Shown here: positions 6,401-13,800 of the stretch, piece after piece | How the letters are laid out: every line of letters starts with the position of its first letter | Numbering within the stretch: position 1 is the stretch's first letter | NCBI GenBank assembly: GCA_030740295.1 | Contig: JASLXP010000822.1 | Coordinates: 1-18,565, forward strand | Reading direction: 5' to 3' | From: Planctomycetota bacterium | GTDB taxonomy: Bacteria > Planctomycetota > PUPC01 > JACPCR01 | Length of the DNA stretch: 18,565 nt | The notes under the pieces: generated by a model | Told to the model about the DNA's origin: nothing | Databases searched by the model: none | Seen by the model: the letters and a program-made list of their open reading frames with translations, nothing else | Program-made: the position numbers and the translations under genes

Positions 6401-8431
6401 ATGAACACCGAACAGACTCCAGCTCTCGAAACACCTGCGCTGAGACTCTTTCTTCTCAGCTTCGTGATTCTGTTTTTCGAATTAGCTGTCATTCGGTGGA
6501 CCGCGGCGAACGTCTACTACGTGGGTTATTTCACGAATTTTGTATTGCTCGCCTGCATGCTTGGTATTGGCCTGGGCTGCATGGGCGCAAAGTGGAAAAC
6601 AGATCTGTTCCGCTGTTTCCCGATGGCAGTCTTTGCGTACATCATTCTGATATATGTTTTTGATTTCAATATTTCGCTTGACCTCTCCGACCAGATCCAT
6701 TTCCAGGAGAAGAGGGCCTCCACCGTTCCGATCTGGATGGTACTGCCCCTGGTCTTTCTCTTTGTCGCAGGCATCCTGACCAGCCTTTCCCAACCGCTGA
6801 GTCAGTTGCTCCAAAGCCTGCCACCACTTCGTGCATACACTCTAAACATCCTGGGCAGTCTGGCTGGAATAGCTGCATACACGCTCTCTTCGTTTGCACG
6901 CCTCCCCGCAATGTTCTGGTTTGCTGCATCCCTGGGCATTTTCCTTCTGCTGAGCCGCGCGGGCAAAAGATGGAAGCAATGGCAGGTGGTCTGCACTTTG
7001 GGGTGCCTCGCTATCTCGGGTGCAGACTTGGTCGGAGAAATCTACTGGTCGCCATACTACAAGATTCGTCTGTTTCCATATCGGGAGCGAGGAGAAATCC
7101 TCGGAGCGGGCATCACTGTGAATGGAATTGGTCATCAGAACATGATCCCGCCGGACGACATGGAAAAATTTTATCACGCTCCTTACTGGGCGTTTGCGGA
7201 TGAGAAGCCTTTTGAGGATGTGCTGATGATCGGCGCCGGCTCCGGTGGCGATATTGCGGTTGGACTAAGCCACGGAGTTAAGCATTTTGACGCGGTCGAA
7301 ATTGATCCGGTCATCGCCGGACTGGGAGTCAGGCGGCATCCGGCGGCGCCCTATCAGGATCCTCGAGTAGATCTGCACATCAACGATGGCAGAGCGTTCC
7401 TTCAACGCACCCAAAAGAAGTACGACATGGTCGCCTTTGGACTGCCGGATTCGCTGACTCTCGCCAGTGCCTATTCCAGCCTCCGTCTCGAGAATTACCT
7501 CTTCACTATTGAGTGCTTCCGTACGGTTCGTTCGCGACTCAAGAAGGACGGGGTGTTTGTCCTCTACAATTACTATCGTGAGGAGTGGTACATTCAGAAG
7601 CTGGCCAAGATGCTCGAAGAGGCCTTCAATGAAAAGCCTCTTGTCATCATGTTCAAGCGATATGAAAATCTTCCAGGAATTCTGATGGTCGGGCCTAAGG
7701 TGGCAAATATTCCCGCCGTCAAGAGACCGAGGCCCTTCAAATATGATGACTCGCTTGTCAGTGCGACTGATGATTGGCCTTTCACTTACCTGCGCAAACC
7801 GACCATTCCGAAGCTCTATTTTCTGATGTTCGGATTGCTCATCCCTCTATGCGTTGGAGCCGTTTACGTCGCTCGTCCCCAAGCCGTAGATGGGAAACGG
7901 TTCTACAGCCATTTCTTCTTTATGGGTGCAGGCTTCTTCCTTTTGGAGACGAAATCCATAGTTCAGTTTTCGCTGCTGTTCGGTTCCACCTGGCTGGTGA
8001 ACTCTCTTGTGTTCTTTGCCATCCTCCTGGCCGTCCTTCTGGCCAACGCGATCGTCTCCAAGTATCGACTGGAAAAAGCCTGGCCTTTTGTGGTGGCCTT
8101 GGGACTGTCAATTGCACTGAACTATTTCATTCCGATGGATAAACTGCTCTTTGAAAACTGGGCTTTGCGCTACCTGGTGGCAAGCACACTAATCTTCTCG
8201 CCCATCCTCTTCGCCAACCTCCTCTTCAGCCGTTTCTTCCGCGACACAGAAGCGGCCAATCTGGGTTTCGCCTCCAATCTCCTGGGTACGCTGGTCGGGG
8301 GAACACTTGAGTACACCTCACTGCTGTTCGGCTATCGCAAGCTCATGTTGCTCGTCGCGGTCATCTATGCCCTAGCGATGTTAACCGCTCCGTGGGGCAA
8401 AGCCGCGGCCTCAGCACAGGAAGATTCCTGA
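6401..8431 (+). CDS. Polytopic membrane protein with a spermidine-synthase-like domain
   Basis: A 676-aa protein in three parts: an N-terminal membrane block (residues ~14-235, about seven helices), a soluble Rossmann-type domain (~250-440) and a C-terminal membrane block (~470-665, about six helices). The middle domain has the SAM-binding hallmarks of the spermidine synthase family: IGAGSGGD at ~277-284, then VEIDP near 297, then INDGRAF near 327. It then carries a 'PDSLTLASAYSSLRLENYLFT' stretch matching the segment that closes the active site. Where aminopropyltransferases have the catalytic Asp ('IvDstDP'), this protein reads AFGLPDS, so the first Asp is missing and ordinary spermidine synthesis is doubtful. 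Membrane-embedded SpeE-like proteins of this layout are common in bacteria and poorly characterised. The gene diverges from the glycosyltransferase gene. No clear Shine-Dalgarno precedes the ATG. Confidence 0.85.
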   Translation: MNTEQTPALETPALRLFLLSFVILFFELAVIRWTAANVYYVGYFTNFVLLACMLGIGLGCMGAKWKTDLFRCFPMAVFAYIILIYVFDFNISLDLSDQIHFQEKRASTVPIWMVLPLVFLFVAGILTSLSQPLSQLLQSLPPLRAYTLNILGSLAGIAAYTLSSFARLPAMFWFAASLGIFLLLSRAGKRWKQWQVVCTLGCLAISGADLVGEIYWSPYYKIRLFPYRERGEILGAGITVNGIGHQNMIPPDDMEKFYHAPYWAFADEKPFEDVLMIGAGSGGDIAVGLSHGVKHFDAVEIDPVIAGLGVRRHPAAPYQDPRVDLHINDGRAFLQRTQKKYDMVAFGLPDSLTLASAYSSLRLENYLFTIECFRTVRSRLKKDGVFVLYNYYREEWYIQKLAKMLEEAFNEKPLVIMFKRYENLPGILMVGPKVANIPAVKRPRPFKYDDSLVSATDDWPFTYLRKPTIPKLYFLMFGLLIPLCVGAVYVARPQAVDGKRFYSHFFFMGAGFFLLETKSIVQFSLLFGSTWLVNSLVFFAILLAVLLANAIVSKYRLEKAWPFVVALGLSIALNYFIPMDKLLFENWALRYLVASTLIFSPILFANLLFSRFFRDTEAANLGFASNLLGTLVGGTLEYTSLLFGYRKLMLLVAVIYALAMLTAPWGKAAASAQEDS

Positions 8432-8480
8432 GCGAGAGAGTGGACAACAGCATCCCAGCCTTCGTTCAAAAGCCCTGCGC

Positions 8481-9515
8481 CTAATCAGCGTACACCTGCA
8501 CTTCTCCACCTTCGAAGGCGCTGGTGTAGACTGCTTCTCCGAATTTCAGTGAGTGATAGCTGTCCCACAGATCGGGGCCTCCTTCGGCCTGGCCGATGCA
8601 CTTTTTGGCGAAGTGCTCCACCTCGCCCTCGTAACCCAGGATCTTTTTCATCTGATTAATTCCGGTCCAGGATGGGTCGAAGGAATGCACGTACCGGCCT
8701 GTGTGCGGGGTGGATTTCAGGAAGTCTTCGGGTGCCTGCCATGACGTCTTGATCATGTCCTCACAGCAGATGTTGCTTTCGAAGCCGACGAGTTCGAGGC
8801 GCTCATGGATGTCCCGGAAGCCGGTTTTGTGATCGAGCGCGTTCAGGTCCATCAGGCCGATGACACCGCTTTCGAATTTTACGTTAACGGTGTAGGCGAA
8901 CTGAGTCGGTGTGGCCTCCCGATAGAACGCGTGAACGGTCTGCGGATTGCCACCGAAGAATCGGACGAGGTCGAAGATGTGACAGAGCTGCCCAATCAGC
9001 ATCGCTCGCCTTGCGGAATCGATGCCCCAGATCTGAGGGTACGGGCCCTGGCCGAATTTCACTTTTACCATGTGAAGCTCACCGAATTCTTCTTTGGCGA
9101 TGATCTCTTTCGCCTGGGTGTAGACCGCGGCGAAGCGCTTCATGAAACCGACCTGGCCCCAGGTGTTGTTTGCCTCAGCGATTTCGGCGAGTTCCTTTGC
9201 TTCTGCCGAGGTGTTGGCTGAGGGTTTTTCCACGTAGACCGGGATGCCACGTTCGAGGACGGATGGTGCGAGCTCGTATTGCTGTGGCGCGGGGCCGATG
9301 CAGAAGACTCCGTCGAGCTCTTCTTTGTCGAGCATTTCGAAACGGTCGGTGTAGACCCGCTGCGCGCCGAAGTTCCTTGCGTTGCGGTTGGCCTTCTCCT
9401 CATCGATATCGCAGATGGAAACCAGGTCAATGAAAGGCAGGCGACAGATGTTTGGGTAGATGGAGCCGGTGGAAAAACCTCCTGCTCCGATGAAACCGAT
9501 CCTTGCTTTCTCCAT
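8481..9515 (-). CDS. Gfo/Idh/MocA-family NAD(P)-dependent oxidoreductase
   Basis: A cytoplasmic dehydrogenase of about 344 aa. The N-terminal Rossmann fold opens with IGFIGAGGFSTGSIYP, a glycine-rich dinucleotide-binding loop at residues 7-20. CDID at 35-38 ends the second strand. EKPSA at 96-100 contains the conserved Lys97 of the family's EKP motif. In the C-terminal substrate domain, QLCHIFDLVRFFGG at ~177-189 supplies H179 and D182, the usual catalytic HxxD pair. Family members oxidise or reduce hydroxyls of sugars, inositols or amino sugars; the substrate here cannot be read from sequence. The frame extends upstream to a GTG at 9581, but I chose the ATG at 9515 because the glycine-rich loop normally begins within ~10 residues of the start and an AGAGAA lies a few bases before it. 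It stands alone on its strand, tail to tail with the gene at 6401-8431 (49-bp gap). Confidence 0.92.
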   Translation of the reverse strand: MEKARIGFIGAGGFSTGSIYPNICRLPFIDLVSICDIDEEKANRNARNFGAQRVYTDRFEMLDKEELDGVFCIGPAPQQYELAPSVLERGIPVYVEKPSANTSAEAKELAEIAEANNTWGQVGFMKRFAAVYTQAKEIIAKEEFGELHMVKVKFGQGPYPQIWGIDSARRAMLIGQLCHIFDLVRFFGGNPQTVHAFYREATPTQFAYTVNVKFESGVIGLMDLNALDHKTGFRDIHERLELVGFESNICCEDMIKTSWQAPEDFLKSTPHTGRYVHSFDPSWTGINQMKKILGYEGEVEHFAKKCIGQAEGGPDLWDSYHSLKFGEAVYTSAFEGGEVQVYAD

Positions 9516-9664
9516 TTCGTAGTTCTCTGTAAAAGTGTGGCGAATAAGAGAGATCCGTGTAAGTTGCCGCGCTCGGTTCACAGAGCGAGAATGGTATCTG
9601 ATCTAAAGGAACCAACTCGGCGCTTCAGCGGGCTCCGACAGTCCCCCAACCAATCCAAACATCC

Positions 9665-10444
9665 ATGTCTGCGACAGCGACGGCTGAAGCCGAAACAACG
9701 TCGAACGAGACTAAAGACATTGTCATTCGCGCTATCGATGTCAAGCGCTATTACGGCGAAGGCGATGCCGTCACCAAAGCGCTCGACGGCGTCACGCTCA
9801 ATGTCTTCCGCGGCGAGTATCTTTCCATCATGGGCCCGTCGGGATCAGGGAAGACAACCCTCTTCAACATGATCGGCGGGATCGATGCGCCTACGGAGGG
9901 GATGGTTTTTATTGATGAGATTGACGTGGCGCAGCTCGATTCGTACGAGCTCGCCTGGATGCGCTGTCACAAGATCGGATACATCTTTCAGTCCTACAAT
10001 ATACTGCCGGTGCTGACCGCGCTGGAGAATGTCTCTCTGCCGATACTCTTTGCGGGGCTGACCCCGGATGAGGCCAGGGAGAAAGGCGCGGCCATCCTGG
10101 TTAATTTTGGCCTTGTCGACCGCCTTTTTAACCGGCCGTACTAACTGTCGGGCGTGCAGCAGCAGCTAGTGGCCGTGGATCGCGCTATCTCAAACGACAC
10201 GGTGATTATCCTTGCGGACGAGCCCACCGCGAACCTCGACATCCACACTGGCAAAGAGATCATCGAGCTCCTACTTCAGCTCAAAGAGGAGGATGGAGTG
10301 ACCATTATTTCAGCGACGCACGACATGAAGATGTTGCACGTCTCCGACCGCATCCTCTGGATTCGTGACGGACAGGTTTTTCGTCTCGAGGAACGAGAGA
10401 ACATCGACATTCAGGTCGGCCACATCGGCGACGAGGAGCATTGA
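9665..10444 (+). pseudogene. LolD/MacB-type ABC transporter ATPase with in-frame stop and damaged signature motif
   Basis: One continuous 260-codon frame interrupted by a TAA at 10142-10144. It would supply the ATPase of an FtsX-type (type VII) ABC system. Walker A is GPSGSGKTT (residues 57-65), the Q-loop region is IGYIFQSYNILP (~108) and Walker B is VIILADEPTANLD (~180-192). The H-loop is SATHD (~217-221). The LolD/MacB consensus before the RALs reads roughly RP-x-(E/Q)-LSGGQQQRVAIARA. Here it reads RPY-stop-LSGVQQQLVAVDRA, and 'NDP' is NDT. So the second signature Gly is Val, the Arg is Leu and the Ala is Asp, while everything else looks intact. A 159-aa product ending before the signature cannot be a working ATPase; a GTG at 10154 could start the remainder but has no ribosome-binding site. 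The gene is 3 nt ahead of the PqqD-like gene, with its permease next. True pseudogene versus sequence error is unresolved. Confidence 0.85.
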
Positions 10445-10447
10445 GCA

Positions 10448-10825
10448 GTGGGCATATTTTCTAAACGCAAATCTCGGAATCTCGATCGGCGAACTGCGTT
10501 GAAAGGCGTGCCGATGTTGAATGAAGAGGTGACGTTTTCTTCGGATGAGGACAATGAAAAAACGACGGTCCGTTTAAAGGTGCCCCGGGGAGGTGGATTG
10601 TTTGAAAGGTTTCGTCCGCCAATCGTTGAGAAGAAATTCGAGTTGGATGAGTTGGGTACGTTTATGATCAATCAAATCGATGGGAAGAAAAGTGCGGAGG
10701 ATTTGATTGACGATTTTGAGACGCATTTCCGCGTGAACCGACGTGAGTCGGAGTTGGGGGTCGTGTCGTTTCTGAAGCTGTTGAATCAGCGGAGGATTAT
10801 TTCGATTGTGGAGGGCGAAGGATGA
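10448..10825 (+). CDS. Small PqqD-like protein
   Basis: A 125-aa cytoplasmic protein. Start is GTG at 10448, with GAGGAG at 10433-10438 (9 nt spacing) lying inside the preceding ATPase gene. The N-terminal ~50 residues are basic and acidic without clear structure. Residues ~55-122 match the PqqD fold: 'ELDELGTFMINQIDGKKSAEDLIDDF' (strand, helix, 'dG..tveeI' turn, helix), then 'ELGVVSFLKLLNQRRIISIV' (the C-terminal winged-helix part). In PqqD and the related RiPP recognition elements this fold binds a leader peptide and hands it to a partner enzyme. No pqqA, pqqC or pqqE gene is nearby, so PQQ synthesis is not implied. Its place between ATPase and permease, overlapping the permease start by ATGA, suggests a cytoplasmic adaptor for that transporter. 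The role is inferred. Confidence 0.8.
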   Translation: MGIFSKRKSRNLDRRTALKGVPMLNEEVTFSSDEDNEKTTVRLKVPRGGGLFERFRPPIVEKKFELDELGTFMINQIDGKKSAEDLIDDFETHFRVNRRESELGVVSFLKLLNQRRIISIVEGEG

Positions 10826-13800
10826 GACACGGAGATGGGGAGATGAGGAGATGGGGAGAGGGGGGGACAGGGGGAGACGGTCCGCATCGTAGGGCCGACT
10901 TCACAGCATGCAGAAGGACGGGCGGGACGCCCATCCTACGAAAGACGGGCGGGACGCCCATCCTACGATGTCTTCTTGCTTCCTTTCTGTTTCTCACGCT
11001 CACTTCAACTGCTCAAGATCCCAACCCCCAACTCCGCGAATTCCTCAACGTCTCCACCGCGCGCTATCCGGGCATGCCTGGCAATCTCGAGCTTGAGGAA
11101 AAGGTCGCCAGACGATTCGCTGCCAGCGGCTTCAAAAACGGTGCTATTCGATTCACAGCGCCGTCCTTCGTTCCGGGCAAGACTTCGCTCAAACTTGGCG
11201 ATGCTGATCCCGTCGAGCTGCACCCGATGCACCCTTCGCTTTTCCGGCCGGGGAATTTCAAACAGACGGAATTTGATGCGTCGCTCGTTTATCTCGGATG
11301 GGGCCTGCCGCGGGACCTCGACAAAATCAAGGGGCTCGATCTGAAAGGCACGATTGCGGTGATGGATTTCCAGTGCAGCGATAACTGGCAACGGTTTCTG
11401 CGTTTTGGCATTCAGGGATTCATCTTCATTGGCGCCGATCGTTACTGGTATCAGGATTCCATTCTCAAAGTCTACAACACCGAGGTAGCGGTGCCCCGAT
11501 TCTTTGTGGCAAAAGAAGCCGGCGAGAAGATTCGGGATGTTCTCGTTCAGGCGCAGGGTACGAAGGCCCACATCAAGGCCGAGCCCTCCGTTTGGAAGAA
11601 TGTGGAGATGCGGGATCTCTGGGTGATGATCCCGGGCGCAAATGAGGAGATGGCGAAGGACACGTTCGTTTTTGTTGCGCCGATGGATGCCAATTCCGTC
11701 GTGCCCTCAATGGCGCACGGAGCGGAGAACGGGACGACCCTTTTCCTGCTGATGCGGATGCTCGATTATTTCAAAGAGAACCCGCCGGCCCGGTCGGTGA
11801 TTCTTGCAGCCGCCAACGCGCACACCCACCACTTTCTCGGCGAACGCATGCTCTCGTGGCACCTCCTCGCGCCGCAGGAGAAGATCGAAGAAATGCGCAA
11901 CCTGCTCGCCGCCCGGATTCGCCTGCAGAAAATGTATAAGGAGCAGTTTTCGCGCTTGCAGTTGAAGCCGGGTACCCTCGATGCTGACGACGCGGTGATC
12001 GAGGAGTTTCGCAAACTGGAGGACACGACTACCGGCAAACGCGTCAAGGTGAAGGGCCCGCTGCAGGACGTGGCCCGCCGCAACTACAACCAGACAAAAA
12101 CAGAGCTTGCCGACCTTGCATTGCTGTCGCTTTCTGATGCAGAGGAGAAAAAGCGCAGAGCAGAGATCAACATGCGCAAGGGCCAGTACCTCAAGGTGCT
12201 CAAGCTCTTCATTAAAATCAGTATCCGCAAAAAACTGACCCTGAAAGCTCTGATCGAAGACGACAGGAATCTGCCGCCGGAAGTCCCCGAGAGCCTCCAC
12301 TCCGGCAGTCTTCTGAAAAGTTACGTTGCCGAAGTTCAGCAGCAGTTCACGCGATGGAATGAATTGAATCTGCGCGACCTGCAAATCGATCAGGAGAACG
12401 GCGCCATCCGTGACCTGGTCGCAGGTAAGACCATATCCATGGTCATTTCACTGGACCTGATCTGGCGAGGCAAAGGGGTTGGTTTCTGTTCGTATAATCG
12501 TCACACGAGGGGCGGTGGCTGGGCACGAGAGTTCGGAAACTGGACCACTGAGATTGCCCGCAGAGTGGCGAACGACGAGACCGAAGCGGGCGCAGGGTCC
12601 GTGAAGGATCGGGACAAGGGGGAGACCGGCGAGGTCGAGCAATACGCGCTCTTCTTCAACACGATGACCTCTTACGGCGGCCTGCCGGAGAACCACTATT
12701 TCGGCCTGGACCTCTACTCATCCATTCCATACTTCCAGGCCGCGCAGACGACGCCGGCGCTCAGCTTTCGCAACGTTTATACGGATGGTGGCAACGCGTT
12801 CACGCCTTTCGATGTTTTTGAGAACCTGGACCACAATTTCATTGAGGCAGGTCTGAAATTCATTCCCGACTTCTTCCGTGCGATCCTGGCGCAAAAGGAG
12901 GTGACCGACTCGACGGAACTCCCCAAGCCGGCCCCCTTCTATCCCACCTGGAGCGTCAACCTGGAGACCCTGAAGAAAGATGAGTATTCACCAAAGCCGA
13001 CACCGGACCTCAGAGTCGCAGGCAGTGTGGCCCTTCTCTATCCCAATCGAAAAAAAATCCTCATAAGACCGATCATTGGTGGGGATGTGACCAACGTCTA
13101 CCTTTCCATGACCGACGAGCGTGCCAGCACGATCATCTATGGCATACGTGAAGGAACGAAACACGGCTGGTTCGGGCCCATCCCCAGCGCGGCGTTTCAA
13201 TACGATGAGACCTTTACGCACGTCACGCACACGGTAGATCGGGGTGCGATACAGGAGACGTTCAAATCGGATGTATTCGAGCTTACGAATAAGATTCTGC
13301 CGATGTTCCGCTCGGTGGAATATCCCATTTACGATCGCACAGATCCCTCTCTGGTCGCCGCGGGGGTGATCGTGGTCTCCAAGATGACCCCGGTCGGCGG
13401 CAGACGTGATTCGGTGCCCCGGAAGCTGGGCGCGGCCGGCATCGACACTGAGACAAAATCCACCATTCCGCTCACCTATGGTCCGGCCGCACTTTACGTG
13501 GAGCACAAAGAGGTCAAAGAAAAGAGAGAGCCGGTGAAGCTCATGACCGGCCGGATCATGGCGATCAACGCAAGCGAGGATGAACCTGAAGGCATCGGGT
13601 TCTCATCTCCCGAGCAGCTCGACTCCGATTTCATCGCGCAGGCCGTGTCCGACATGGCCATTCTTAATAAGTACCGCGCATCTAGGATGAGCGGCGTCAC
13701 CAACAAGCTGATTGACGATTACATCGCCGAGGGTGATGAGGCTATCGGCGCGCTTCAGAAGGCGGAGTCGAAAAAAGATCACCTGGAGTATCTCATCCAG

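Noticed and set aside
8432..8480. Terminator between the convergent SpeE-like and oxidoreductase genes
   Set aside because: I could not find a stable stem followed by a T-run in the 49 bp.
9140..9430. Alternative frames across the Gfo/Idh/MocA gene
   Set aside because: Ser/Thr/Pro- or Arg-rich shadows; the minus-strand oxidoreductase frame carries all family motifs.
9570..9587. Small hairpin CGCTC...GAGCG upstream of the oxidoreductase
   Set aside because: Arms are only 5 bp with an 8-nt loop and no associated signal, so this is easily chance.
10448..10825. PQQ biosynthesis gene
   Set aside because: The PqqD fold is recognisable, but no pqqA, pqqB, pqqC or pqqE gene is nearby and the neighbours are transporter genes.
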